64,000 bases of DNA from Albimonas sp036154955 (GTDB lineage: Bacteria; Pseudomonadota; Alphaproteobacteria; Rhodobacterales; Rhodobacteraceae). Shown piece by piece: positions 36,226 through 47,089 of the stretch. Location: the NCBI GenBank assembly GCA_036154955.1, contig JAYZWL010000060.1:62001-126000 (forward strand). Reading direction: 5' to 3'. Below the pieces are notes generated by a model. That model worked only from the letters and a program-made list of their open reading frames with translations. It made no database searches and was not told where the DNA came from. How positions within the stretch are numbered: position 1 is the first letter of the stretch; every line of letters begins with the position of its first letter. Position numbers and translations under genes: made by a program.

Positions 36226-39200
36226 ATGGCTCCGCCGCCTCGCCCTCCCGATCGCGCCTCCGCCCGCCTGCCGCGCCGCCCCGGCGTGCTGGGCTATTTC
36301 GTGCGCCACAACACCGCCGCCAACCTGCTGATGGCGCTGATGCTGCTGTTCGGGCTTTACGGCGCGCAGAACCTGCGGATGCAGCTGACGCCCGACATCC
36401 CGCAGAACCGGGTGCAGGTGAAGGTCGCCTGGGACGGCGCGGGGCCCGAGCAGGTGGACGGCGCCGTCATCGCCCTGCTGGTCCCGCCGCTGCAGGCGCT
36501 GGACGGGGTGGACCGCATCCGCTCCTCCGCGCAGGACGGCTCGGGGACAATCATCGTGGACTACGAGCCCGGCGTGAACATGGCGGAGGCGGGGGAGGCC
36601 GCGTCCTCCGCCGTCTCCGCGGTCGGCGGGTTGCCCGACGGCATGGACCGGCCCTCGGTCCGGCGGCTGGTCTGGACCGACAAGGTGACCGACGTGGTGA
36701 TCCACGGGCCGGTCGGACACGACCAGATCGGGCGGCTGGCCACCGAATTCTCCGACCGGCTGCGCGCCGCGGGGCTGGCGCGGGTGGCGCTGCTGGGCGC
36801 GCCGCCCCACGCCGTCCGGGTCTCGGTCCCGGAACGGGAGCTGGTGCGCCATGACCTGACCGTGGCGGAGGTCGCCGCCGCCGTCGCCGACGCCGCGCGC
36901 ACCGATCCGGGCGGGCGCACCGCCTCGGGAACCCGCGTCTCCACCGGGGCGGAGCGGCGCACCATCGAGGAGCTGGGCGACGTGGTGGTCGGCGCCGACG
37001 CCGACGGCGAACGCCTGCGCCTGCGCGACATCGCGCGGATCGAGGACGAGGGCGCCCGCACCGGCCGCCGCTATTACGTCGGCGATCAGGCCGCGGCCGT
37101 GGTCGCGGTCAGCCGCAACGAGATGGGCGACGCGGTCGAGATCATGCAGCGGGTCCGCGCCATCTCGGAGGAGATGGCCCCGACCCTGCCCGCCGGCGTG
37201 CGCTTCGACTTCGTCTCCTCCCGCGTCGAGGTGGTGGAGGAGCGGCTGGCGCTGCTGCTCGACAACGCCGCCACCGGCATGGCGCTGGTGCTGGCGGTGC
37301 TGTTCCTGTTCCTCAACGCCCGCACCGCGATCTGGGTGTCGGCGGGGATCCCGATTTCGCTGCTGTTCGCCGCCGGCATGATGTGGGCCTTCGGGCTGAG
37401 CCTGAACCTCGTGACGCTGTTCGCGCTGATCCTGACGCTGGGCATCGTGGTGGATGACGCGATCGTGGTGGGCGAGCATGCCGACGACCTGGCGCGGCGC
37501 CGGCGGCTGAGCCCCGCGGCGGCGGCGGAGCAGGCGGCGCGGCGCATGGCGGCGCCGGTGATCTCGGCCGGGCTGACCACGGCCATCGCCTTCACCGGCC
37601 TGCTCGCCATCGGCGGCCGTTTCGGCAAGATGCTGGAGGGGCTGGCCATCGTCGTGGCCATGGTGCTGCTGGCGAGCCTGGTGGAAAGCCTGCTGGTCCT
37701 GCCCAACCACATGCGCCACGCGCTGGGCAAGGGCGTGCGGGGCGTTGGGACGGTCGCGGGACGCAGGCGGACCGACTGGGCCGACATCGCCTCGTCCCGC
37801 GTCAACCGCGGCTTCGACGCCCTGCGCGACCGCGCCTTCCGCCCGGCCGTCGTCGCCCTGACCCGGCTGCGCTGGCCGGCGCTGGGCCTCGCCTTCGCCC
37901 TGCTCGCCTTCGCCGCGGCCCAGCTTCAGACCGGCGCCCTGCCCTGGAGGTTCTGGCATTCCCCCGACCGCGCCTCCGTCGCCGGCAACATCGCCATGCT
38001 GTCGGGGGCGGAGCGGGAGGACACGCTCGCCCAGCTTCGCCAGGTGGAACGCGCCATCGAGGAGACCGGCAAGGAGTTCGAGGCCCGCTACGGCGCCGAT
38101 CCGGTCCGCTTCGTGCTGGGGCAGGTCGGCGGCTCCGCCGGGCGCGGGCTGGCGGTGGAGGACAGCAAGGAGCCCTGGCAGCTCGCCTCCGTCTCGGTGG
38201 AGCTGTCGGACCCCGACGAGCGGCCCTATTCCTCCTGGGAATTCCTCGGCGAGGTGCAGAAGCGCATCGTGCGGGCGCCGCTGACCGAGGTGGTCACCTT
38301 CCGGGGCCTCGGCGGCGGGCCGGGGGAGGACTCGATCTCCATCGAGCTGTCCGGCGCCGAGGCGGAGGAGCTGAAGGCCGCCTCGGAGGCGTTGCAGCAG
38401 GCGCTGGCCGATTATCCCGAGGTCTCGGCGCTTGAGGACAACCTCGCCTATGACAAGACCGAGCTCTTGCTGGAGATCACGCCGCTGGGCGAGGCGCAGG
38501 GCCTGACCGCGGAGGCCATCGGCCGGGTGCTGCGCAACCGCCTGACCGGGGTGAAGGCCGCGGAATTCGCGGTGGAGGGGCGCACAGGGACCATCACCGT
38601 CCGCCTGCCGCAGGAGGAGCTGACCGCCGATTTCCTCGCCCGCACCCGCATCCTGACCCCGTCGGGCGACTGGGCGCCGCTGAGCGAGCTGGTCGCCGTC
38701 TCCTCCCGCCCCGGCTTCGGGGTGCTGCGCCGGGTGGACGGGGTGATGTCGGTGACCCTGACCGGAGAGCTGTCGGAGGACGACCCCGACCGCGCCGCCC
38801 TGGTGGAACGCGACCTGCGCGAGCGCATCCTGCCCGGCATCGCCGAACGCTACGACATCCGTTACGACCTGTCGGGCCTCGCCAAGCAGGAGCGCGCCTT
38901 CCTTGCCGACGCCGAAATGGGCTTCGCGCTGGCGCTGGCCGGGATCTACCTTGTGCTGGCCTGGGTCTTCGCCTCCTGGTCGCGGCCGCTGACCGTGCTG
39001 GCGGTCGTGCCTTTCGGGCTGGTCGGGGCGGTGTGGGGGCATGTCTGGATGGGCGTGCCGATGACGCTTTATTCCGTGGTCGGGCTGATCGGCATGTCAG
39101 GGATCATCATCAACGATTCCATCGTGCTGGTGACCACGATCGACGAATACGCCCGCGGCCGCGCCCTTCGGCCCGCGCTGATCGATGCGGTCTGCGACCG

Positions 39201-39471
39201 GTTCCGCGCCGTGACCCTGACCACGCTGACCACCGTGCTCGGCCTCGCGCCGCTGCTGACCGAAACCTCGTCCCAGGCGCAGACCCTGCTGCCCACGGTG
39301 GTCACGCTGTGCTTCGGCCTGGGCTTCGGCTTCTTCCTGGTGCTGCTGGTCACGCCCGCGCTGGTGCTGGCGCAGCGGGACGTCGGGCGGGCGCTGACCT
39401 CGGCCCGGCGGATGACGGCGCTGGCGCTGGGCCGGCGCCGGGCGAAACGGCTGGGCGCGCCCTTGGGATGA
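36226..39471 (+). CDS. RND efflux pump permease subunit
   Basis: A 1081-residue inner-membrane pump of the AcrB/CzcA superfamily, driven by the proton gradient. It starts with the family pattern YFVRHNTAANLLMALMLLFGL, has the two large periplasmic loops, and shows the proton-relay segment TLFALILTLGIVVDDAIVVGEHADD with two Asp. The closing segments GLIGMSGIIINDSIVLV and TTLTTVLGLAPLL are intact. It starts 5 bp after the adaptor gene. The group resembles the broad multidrug RND pumps of proteobacteria; no outer-membrane factor gene is adjacent. Confidence 0.93.
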   Translation: MAPPPRPPDRASARLPRRPGVLGYFVRHNTAANLLMALMLLFGLYGAQNLRMQLTPDIPQNRVQVKVAWDGAGPEQVDGAVIALLVPPLQALDGVDRIRSSAQDGSGTIIVDYEPGVNMAEAGEAASSAVSAVGGLPDGMDRPSVRRLVWTDKVTDVVIHGPVGHDQIGRLATEFSDRLRAAGLARVALLGAPPHAVRVSVPERELVRHDLTVAEVAAAVADAARTDPGGRTASGTRVSTGAERRTIEELGDVVVGADADGERLRLRDIARIEDEGARTGRRYYVGDQAAAVVAVSRNEMGDAVEIMQRVRAISEEMAPTLPAGVRFDFVSSRVEVVEERLALLLDNAATGMALVLAVLFLFLNARTAIWVSAGIPISLLFAAGMMWAFGLSLNLVTLFALILTLGIVVDDAIVVGEHADDLARRRRLSPAAAAEQAARRMAAPVISAGLTTAIAFTGLLAIGGRFGKMLEGLAIVVAMVLLASLVESLLVLPNHMRHALGKGVRGVGTVAGRRRTDWADIASSRVNRGFDALRDRAFRPAVVALTRLRWPALGLAFALLAFAAAQLQTGALPWRFWHSPDRASVAGNIAMLSGAEREDTLAQLRQVERAIEETGKEFEARYGADPVRFVLGQVGGSAGRGLAVEDSKEPWQLASVSVELSDPDERPYSSWEFLGEVQKRIVRAPLTEVVTFRGLGGGPGEDSISIELSGAEAEELKAASEALQQALADYPEVSALEDNLAYDKTELLLEITPLGEAQGLTAEAIGRVLRNRLTGVKAAEFAVEGRTGTITVRLPQEELTADFLARTRILTPSGDWAPLSELVAVSSRPGFGVLRRVDGVMSVTLTGELSEDDPDRAALVERDLRERILPGIAERYDIRYDLSGLAKQERAFLADAEMGFALALAGIYLVLAWVFASWSRPLTVLAVVPFGLVGAVWGHVWMGVPMTLYSVVGLIGMSGIIINDSIVLVTTIDEYARGRALRPALIDAVCDRFRAVTLTTLTTVLGLAPLLTETSSQAQTLLPTVVTLCFGLGFGFFLVLLVTPALVLAQRDVGRALTSARRMTALALGRRRAKRLGAPLG

Positions 39472-39643
39472 GCCCCCCTGCGGCCGCCGGTTTGTTGCGC
39501 CCGGCGCCACAATCCCGCCTGAATTCGATAAAGCCGATGTGTCTGCGCATTGCGCTTTTCTGAGCGTCACGTATCGGTGATGCTCTCCTTGCCCCCGGCC
39601 CCCGCCGGGACGAGCCGCGATGCCGGAGGTCCGTCGGACACGC
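39472..39643. other. Spacer before the pseudo-ABC gene
   Basis: A 172-bp gap after the RND pump gene. It should hold the promoter of the three-gene ABC-like unit. No clear terminator or operator is visible. Confidence 0.3.
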
Positions 39644-42223
39644 ATGGCCGAGAAGATGACGACATTCGTCTGGCGCCATTCCGCGCGCGACCAGATCCTG
39701 ATGCTCGTCCTGACCATCTGCAGCTTTCCGATCATCTGGATCTCGCTGGAGCTGCCCAAGCGGATCATCAACGACGCCATCGGCGGCGAGGATTTCCCGC
39801 GCGAGCTGTGGAGCTTCCAGCTTGACCAGACCGACTACCTGATCGCGCTCTGCGCCGCCTATCTGGCGGCGATCACCGCGAACAACGCCATCAAATACGT
39901 CCAGAACCTGCATCGCGGCATCCTGGGCGAGCGCATGTTGCGGCGCATGCGCTTCGATCTGTTCCGGCGGGTGATGGGGCGGCCGCTCAGCCGGCTGCGC
40001 ACCACCTCGCCGGGCGAGCTGGTGCAGATGATCTCCGCCGAACTGGCGCCGATCGGCGACTTCATCGGCGCGATCCTCGCCACGCCGGTCAGCCAGGGCG
40101 GCAGCTTCCTCGTCTATCTCGGCTTCATCCTGGCGCAGAACACCTATATCGGCCTCGCCGCGCTCTGCCTCTATCCGGTGCAGGCCTGGCTGATCCCCAA
40201 GCTTCAGGCCAAGGTCGTGGCGATGATCCGGGTGCGGCTGGCCAATATCCGCGCCATGGCCCGGGAGATCGACGAAAGCATCGACGCGGCGACCGAGCTG
40301 CGCGGGCTGCGGGCCCGGCGCTGGCATATGGCGATCGTGTCGCGCCAGCTTTACGACAATTACAAGATCCGCCGCCGGATCTTCATCCTGAAGTTCCTGA
40401 TCAAGTTCGTGAACAACGTCGCCAATCACCTGACGCCGTTCTTCATCTTCCTGATCGGCGGGTATTTCGTGATCCACGGGCAGCTCAACATCGGCGCGCT
40501 GACCGCGGTGCTGATCGCCTACAAGGACCTGGCCGCGCCGTGGAAGGAGCTGCTGCGCTTCTACCAGGACTATTCCGACATGTCGGCGCGCTACACCTCG
40601 ATCATGGAGAACTTCGACGAGGACGGCGAACCCGAGCCCCTGCTCGACCGCGCCCCCGTCGGCCGGCACGCGCTGGCGCTGAAGGACGCGCCGGTGGACG
40701 GGCTGAGCGCGCCGGTCACCTGCCACGCCCCCGCCGGCGCGATGACCGCGGTGGTGTGCGAGGACGCGGCCGCGCGCTCCGCGCTGCTTCAGGCGCTGTC
40801 GGGGCTGGGGGACGACGCGCCGCGGCGCTGGACGGCCTCGACCGAGGTGCTCTACCGCGCCTCGGTCTACGTGCCCGCCGATCCGCGGATCTTCACCGGC
40901 TCGATCCGCTCCAACCTGCTGCACGGCCTGCTGTTCCGGCCGGTGGAGCTGGTGGAGTCGCCCGAACGCGCCATCCGCGGGCGGGAAGCGCAGCTGACCG
41001 GCGCGCCGGAGGACGACACCGAGGACAACTGGATCGACGCCGCGGAATCCGGCTACGACGACCTGGAGGCGGTGGAGACCCGGATGCTCGACCTCGTGCG
41101 GCTGATGGGGATGGAGGACGACCTCTACATGATCGGCCTCGGCTGCCGGCTCGACATGTCCCGGCAGGCGCCGCTGGCCGACAAGCTGCTGGAGCTGCGC
41201 GCGGCCATCGCCGGCTCCGAGTCTCTGGCTGAGATGCGGCGCGATTTCATCGACGTGCTGGACGAGGACGCCTACGCCCCCAACGCCACCCTGGCGGAGA
41301 ACCTGTTCTTCGGCCTGCCGCTCGACCCCGAGATGACCTGGGCCGACTATGCCGGCGACCGGGCCGTGCAGCGCGCGCTGGACGACGCCGGCGTCAAGGT
41401 GATGCTGGTGGAGGTCGGGCTCGACCTCTGCGACACGCTGATCTCGCTGTTCGAAGGGGTCGCGGCGGACAGCGACCTGTTCAAGCGTTACGGCCTGTTC
41501 CCGCGGGCGGAGACGCCGGCGATCGAGGCCATCCTGCGCAAGTCCCGCGCCCGGGGACCGGCGCGGCTGAACCGGGCCGAACAGGCGCGGATGCTGGCCA
41601 TCGCCTTCGCCTACAACTCCGCCCGCTACCGCCTGGGCGTGATGCGGGAGTCGGAGCGGGTGGAAGCCCTGCTCGCCGCCCGCCCCCGGGTCCGCGCGGC
41701 GCTGAAGGACGATCCGCGCTTCGCCGGCTTCGATCCCGACGCCTACCATCCGGCGATGAGCATCGCCGAGAACATCTTCTTCGGCCCCGGCCGGGTCGAC
41801 CGGCGCGACAGCTGGCAGCCCTTCAAGTCCGAGATCGACGCGCTGGTGGAGGACCGCGGCCTGCGCGGCCTGATCCTGCGCGCCGGCGTCGACCAGCAGC
41901 TCGGCGACAACGGGGTGACGCTGAACGCCCTGCAGCGGCGCAAGCTGGGGCTGGCGCGGGCGCTGATCAAGCGGCCGGCCGCCATCGTGCTGGACGGGCT
42001 GGCGATGACGGAAAGCGGTCCCGACCGGGCGCTGCGCGACCTGCTGCGGCGCGAGCTGGACGGCGGCGCGCTGATCTGGGGCGCGGCCTCGGAGGCGGGG
42101 GCCGAGCAGGCGGAACACGTGATCCGAGTCGACGCGGCCGGTCAGGTGAGCCAAGGTTGCGGACCGGCGGCGGACGACGCCGCCGGCGCCCGCGGAGTTG
42201 ACGGAGGTTCGGATGCAGGCTGA
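39644..42223 (+). CDS. ABC-exporter-like membrane protein with degenerate ATPase domain
   Basis: An 859-residue protein. Residues 15-310 form an MsbA-like ABC type-1 membrane domain, including GERMLRRMRFDLFRRVMGRPLSRLR (near 96-120) and about five to six hydrophobic segments. The nucleotide-binding part has lost its motifs. The Walker A position reads CEDAAARSA (372-380; Gly lost, Lys to Arg), the LSGGQ position LNALQ (760-764) and Walker B IVLDG (Asp784 followed by Gly, not Glu). It is also about 270 residues longer than an ABC exporter. The Q-loop-adjacent motif appears three times: SIRSNLLHG (420), TLAENLFFG (549) and SIAENIFFG (706). Probably a non-hydrolysing scaffold or sensor. The start could also be ATG 39620. 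Confidence 0.85.
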   Translation: MAEKMTTFVWRHSARDQILMLVLTICSFPIIWISLELPKRIINDAIGGEDFPRELWSFQLDQTDYLIALCAAYLAAITANNAIKYVQNLHRGILGERMLRRMRFDLFRRVMGRPLSRLRTTSPGELVQMISAELAPIGDFIGAILATPVSQGGSFLVYLGFILAQNTYIGLAALCLYPVQAWLIPKLQAKVVAMIRVRLANIRAMAREIDESIDAATELRGLRARRWHMAIVSRQLYDNYKIRRRIFILKFLIKFVNNVANHLTPFFIFLIGGYFVIHGQLNIGALTAVLIAYKDLAAPWKELLRFYQDYSDMSARYTSIMENFDEDGEPEPLLDRAPVGRHALALKDAPVDGLSAPVTCHAPAGAMTAVVCEDAAARSALLQALSGLGDDAPRRWTASTEVLYRASVYVPADPRIFTGSIRSNLLHGLLFRPVELVESPERAIRGREAQLTGAPEDDTEDNWIDAAESGYDDLEAVETRMLDLVRLMGMEDDLYMIGLGCRLDMSRQAPLADKLLELRAAIAGSESLAEMRRDFIDVLDEDAYAPNATLAENLFFGLPLDPEMTWADYAGDRAVQRALDDAGVKVMLVEVGLDLCDTLISLFEGVAADSDLFKRYGLFPRAETPAIEAILRKSRARGPARLNRAEQARMLAIAFAYNSARYRLGVMRESERVEALLAARPRVRAALKDDPRFAGFDPDAYHPAMSIAENIFFGPGRVDRRDSWQPFKSEIDALVEDRGLRGLILRAGVDQQLGDNGVTLNALQRRKLGLARALIKRPAAIVLDGLAMTESGPDRALRDLLRRELDGGALIWGAASEAGAEQAEHVIRVDAAGQVSQGCGPAADDAAGARGVDGGSDAG

Positions 42224-42259
42224 TAGTGTCCGGGCGGCGCGGGATGGGGAGGTCGCCGA

Positions 42260-42736
42260 GTGAAGTTCGAGGCAGAGGTCAACGCGCTCCAGCGCACGCC
42301 CATGTTCCAGGGCGTCGATCCCTCGCGCCTGCGCCTTCTGGCTTTCATGGGCGAGGACCGGACCTTTCGGGACGGAGAGTTGATCGTGCGCCAGGGCGAG
42401 ACCTCCGACAGCGCCTACCTGATCCTCTCCGGCAAGGCCGACGTGATCGTGGAATTCGGGGGCGCGTCCTCGGTGGTGGCCCAGCTCGGTCAGTCCGAGG
42501 TGTTCGGCGAGATGGCCATGCTGTGCGAGACCCCGCGCACCGCCACCGTCCGCGCCAAGGGCGAATTGCGCACCCTGTTGTTCGAGCGCGAGGGCATGCT
42601 GCGGCTGCTGCGCGAGTTCCCGGAGATGGCGATCGAGATGTCGCGTTCGCTGGCGCAGCGGCTGGAACGCACGACGATGGAGCTCGCCCGCCTGCGCGCC
42701 AACGCCGCCGCGGACGCCTCTTCGGCGGGCGCATGA
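42260..42736 (+). CDS. Cyclic-nucleotide-binding domain protein
   Basis: A 158-residue stand-alone CRP-like sensor domain without a DNA-binding helix-turn-helix. The phosphate-binding cassette FGEMAMLCETPRTATV is intact, with Glu84 for the ribose and Arg93 for the phosphate, so binding of cAMP or cGMP is likely. A C-terminal helix (SRSLAQRLERTTMELARLR) could relay the signal. The start is a GTG with GGGGAGG 7 bases upstream, 36 bp after the ABC-like gene. Its stop overlaps the start of the next gene (ATGA). Confidence 0.92.
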   Translation: MKFEAEVNALQRTPMFQGVDPSRLRLLAFMGEDRTFRDGELIVRQGETSDSAYLILSGKADVIVEFGGASSVVAQLGQSEVFGEMAMLCETPRTATVRAKGELRTLLFEREGMLRLLREFPEMAIEMSRSLAQRLERTTMELARLRANAAADASSAGA

Positions 42737-43635
42737 CGCCGGACGGCGGCGACCCCGCATCCGAGGCGCTGCGCCTGACGCTATGGGGCGTCGGCGGATC
42801 GGCGCCCACGGGCCGGGCGGACCGGGCCGGGTTCGGCGGCGACACCGTGTGTTTCGAGATCCGGCGGGAACGGGACGGGACGGCGGACGCGAAGGCGCTG
42901 GTCATCGACCTCGGCTCCGGCGCGCGGGACCTCGGCCGGGCGCTGGCGCGGGAGGCTGCGGCGGAGGGGCGGCCGGCGGAAGCCGACATCCTGATCTCGC
43001 ACCTGCATCTCGACCATATCGTCGGCGCGCCGTTCTTCGCGCCCTTCTACCAGGCCGACGCCCGGCTGGCGCTGCGCTGCGGCCTGCATGCCGACCCCGA
43101 CGAGACGCGGGAGGCGCTGCGCACCTTCGCCTCGCCGCCCTATTTCCCGATCAAGCCGCTGGGCGCCGCGCATGTGGCCTGGTCCAGCTTCGTGCCGGGC
43201 GAGACCATCGAGGCGGCGGGACTTCGGGTGCGCACCCTCGCGCTGAACCATCCCGGCGGCTGCTGCGGCTTCCGCGTCGAAAGCCCGGCCGGCGACATCT
43301 GCGTGATCGGGGACCATGAGCAGGGCGTGCCGCAGATCGATGCGGCGGTGGAGGCGTTCGTGCAGGGCGCCGCGCTGATGCTGTTCGACGCCACCTATTG
43401 CGACAGCGAACTCCACGCCCATCGCGGCTGGGGGCATTCGAGCTGGCAGCAGGGCGTGGCGCTGACCGAGGCCGCGGGCGTGGGGCGGGCCCTGCTCTAC
43501 CATCATCAGCCGGAGCTGGACGATACGGAGCTTGCGGCGCGCGAGGCGGACGCGACGGCGGCCTCGGACCGGGTGCGCTTCGCCCGCCAGGGTCAGGTCT
43601 GGCGGGTGAAACGCGGGTTGGCCGGGCCGGCCTGA
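42733..43635 (+). CDS. MBL-fold metallo-hydrolase
   Basis: A 300-residue metallo-beta-lactamase-fold enzyme. The dinuclear metal motif SHLHLDH (89-95) is intact, with LNHPGG, DATYCD and the late YHHQPELDD as further ligands. The N-terminus GVGGSAPTGRADRAGFGGDTVC resembles the entry strand of PhnP, RNase Z and class II/III cyclic-nucleotide phosphodiesterases. It is translationally coupled to the cyclic-nucleotide-binding gene, so a phosphodiesterase role is an attractive but unproved idea. Confidence 0.88.
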   Translation: MTPDGGDPASEALRLTLWGVGGSAPTGRADRAGFGGDTVCFEIRRERDGTADAKALVIDLGSGARDLGRALAREAAAEGRPAEADILISHLHLDHIVGAPFFAPFYQADARLALRCGLHADPDETREALRTFASPPYFPIKPLGAAHVAWSSFVPGETIEAAGLRVRTLALNHPGGCCGFRVESPAGDICVIGDHEQGVPQIDAAVEAFVQGAALMLFDATYCDSELHAHRGWGHSSWQQGVALTEAAGVGRALLYHHQPELDDTELAAREADATAASDRVRFARQGQVWRVKRGLAGPA

Positions 43636-43672
43636 TCCTCCGGCCCGGGCCTGGCGCGCGGTCGCGCGGGCC

Positions 43673-44494
43673 TCAGGCGGCCCTGCGGCGACGGCGCGCG
43701 ACGCCCAGCGCGCCGAGCCCGGCCAGCAGCAGCGGCGCGGCGGCGGGCAGCGGCACCTCGGAGGACGGCGGCGGCGCGACGACGGTGTTCCAGCCCTCGG
43801 TCATCGCGGTCTGGAAGGCGTTGAAATGTTCCGCCGAGTTGGAGTTCAGGATCCAGTTGATGTCCATGGACACGATCACCGAACCGGTCCCGGCCGTGAA
43901 ATCGGCGCCCGACCAGCCTGCGACGATGGCGTAGGCCGGCGAACCGGACATGTAGATGTTGTCGGCGTCGCCGGTCCAGCTGATACCGCCCTGCTGGTTG
44001 GTGACAAGATCGCTGACGCCAGCCATATGGCCGCCGAACGCATCGGTGTTGTAGGAGAACGGGCCGTTGATGTCGCCGAGACCGCCGATGGTCACCAGCT
44101 GGTCGGGCTCGGCCAGCAGGTCCTTCACGATGCGTTCGGCGAACTCGTTCGCGGTCTCGCAGCAGGCCCGCTCGCCCTGCAGGTAGAGACCGCCGCCGGC
44201 CTCGACGAAGTCGACCAGCTGCTGCTCCTGCGCGGCGTTCTCGGCGGCGGAGATGCCGACGAAATAGACGGTGTCGTAGCTGGTGATGTCGCCGGGCAGC
44301 GTCGTTCCCGAGGTGACCGTGTGGCCAAGGCCCTGCAGGCGGCTGACCGCTGTGCTGACGGCGGAGGAGTAGTTGCCGTAGACCAGGATGTTGTCGCCAT
44401 CGGTCGGAATGGCCTGCGCCTGAGAGGCGGGGAGAACGGCGGCGAGCGCCGCGAAGGCGAGCGCGGCGAGCGAGGTCGGGACGAGGGTACGCAT
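43673..44494 (-). CDS. VPLPA-CTERM sorted exported protein
   Basis: A 273-residue exported protein with an N-terminal signal peptide (to about residue 28, ASQAQA) and a C-terminal sorting signal: SEVPLPAAAPLLLAGLGALG followed by VARRRRRAA. VPLPA-CTERM tails occur in Rhodobacterales and are thought to be processed by an exosortase. The body has a Rossmann-like opening (NILVYGNYSSAVS...) and VDFVEAGGGLYLQGE, as in ThuA-like or amidotransferase-like folds; the function is unknown. I chose ATG 44494, with AGGAA 7-8 bases upstream, over ATG 44500. The upstream region is A/T-rich and carries a palindrome. Confidence 0.85.
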   Translation of the reverse strand: MRTLVPTSLAALAFAALAAVLPASQAQAIPTDGDNILVYGNYSSAVSTAVSRLQGLGHTVTSGTTLPGDITSYDTVYFVGISAAENAAQEQQLVDFVEAGGGLYLQGERACCETANEFAERIVKDLLAEPDQLVTIGGLGDINGPFSYNTDAFGGHMAGVSDLVTNQQGGISWTGDADNIYMSGSPAYAIVAGWSGADFTAGTGSVIVSMDINWILNSNSAEHFNAFQTAMTEGWNTVVAPPPSSEVPLPAAAPLLLAGLGALGVARRRRRAA

Positions 44495-44576
44495 GAACAT
44501 TTCCTTAACGCGACGGGAGGCGTCCTATGTCGCCAGCGGCGGCCGCCACGTCAACACAAATGAATAGAGAGTGAAC

Positions 44577-44595
44577 AAATGACGTTACGTCACTT
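44577..44595. promoter_or_regulatory. Palindromic operator candidate upstream of the VPLPA gene
   Basis: AAATGACGTTACGTCACTT: nearly perfect 9-bp arms around a central T, with one mismatched pair. The core TGACGT-T-ACGTCA is perfect. It is about 83 bp upstream of the VPLPA-CTERM gene start, in a notably A/T-rich stretch (44550-44640), and fits a dimeric regulator site. Confidence 0.6.
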
Positions 44596-44660
44596 TGGAT
44601 CATCCGCCGGAACGGTTTTGAAATGCTCCGTTCTTCACACGGAAATCCGTTCGCTCGTCG

Positions 44661-46270
<1,610 letters not shown>

Positions 46271-46274
<4 letters not shown>

Positions 46275-47089
46275 GCGCGCCCCTTCAGCCTGGGGTCGAG
46301 CGCGTCGCGCAGCCCGTCCCCCATCAGGTTCAGCCCCAGCACGGTCAGCGCCACGGCGAGGCCGGGGAAGATCGCGAACCAGGGGGCCACGTAGATCATG
46401 GTCTGCGCCTCGGCCAGCATCCGGCCCCAGGAGGGGGTGGGCGGCTGGGCGCCGAGGCCCACATAGCTGAGCCCCACCTCCGCCAGAATGCCCAGCGAGA
46501 ACTGGATGGTCGCCTGCACGATCAGCAGGTTGAGCGTGTTGGGCAGGATATGCTCGGCCGAGATCCGCGCCGCCCCCTTGCCCGCCGCCTTCGCGGCGAG
46601 GATGTATTCCCGCGCCCAAAGGCTCAACGCCGCGCCGCGGGTCAGGCGGGCGAAGACCGGGATGTTGAAGATCCCGATGGCCAGCACCGCGTTGACCGCG
46701 CCCGGCCCCAGCGAGGCGGTGATCAGGATGGCGAGGATCAGCGCCGGAAAGGCGAAGACGAGGTCGTTGAAGCGCATCACCAGCTCATCGAGCCAGCCGC
46801 CCCGCCGCGCCGCCGCCGCCAGCCCCAGCGGCACGCCGAGCCCCGCCCCGATACCCACCGCGACCAGCGCCACGGTGATCGAGGTCCGCGCCCCCACCAT
46901 GATCATCGAGAAGATGTCCCGCCCGAAATGGTCGGTGCCGAACCAGTGCTCCGCCCCCGGGGGCTTCAGGCGGGCGGCGATGGACACGCCCTCGGTCGAC
47001 CAGGGCGTCCACAGAAGGCTCAGCCCCGCGGCCCCGAGGAACAGCGCGGTCAGCGCCGCGCCCGCCGCGAACCCGGCCGAGACCCTCAT
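46271..47089 (-). CDS. Peptide/nickel-type ABC importer permease (DppC-like)
   Basis: A 272-residue inner-membrane permease with an N-terminal segment and five further hydrophobic segments. It has the HWFGTDHFGRDIFS motif typical of DppC/OppC subunits. The ATPase-contact EAA loop is EYILAAKAAGKGAARISAEHILPN. It overlaps the ATPase gene by 4 bp and the DppB-like gene by 4 bp. Confidence 0.94.

Noticed and set aside
35623..39042. 1139-codon open frame antisense to the RND pump genes
   Set aside because: A shadow of the real pump reading frames; composition is His/Arg/Gln-rich with no domain.
39644..42223. Pseudogene call for the ABC-like gene
   Set aside because: The frame is continuous over 859 codons with a normal codon pattern, and the losses fall exactly at catalytic motifs, which fits selection for a non-catalytic role better than random decay.
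39350..42760. 1136-codon open frame antisense to the pseudo-ABC gene
   Set aside because: Also a shadow frame. The forward frame has membrane segments and ABC homology; the reverse has neither.
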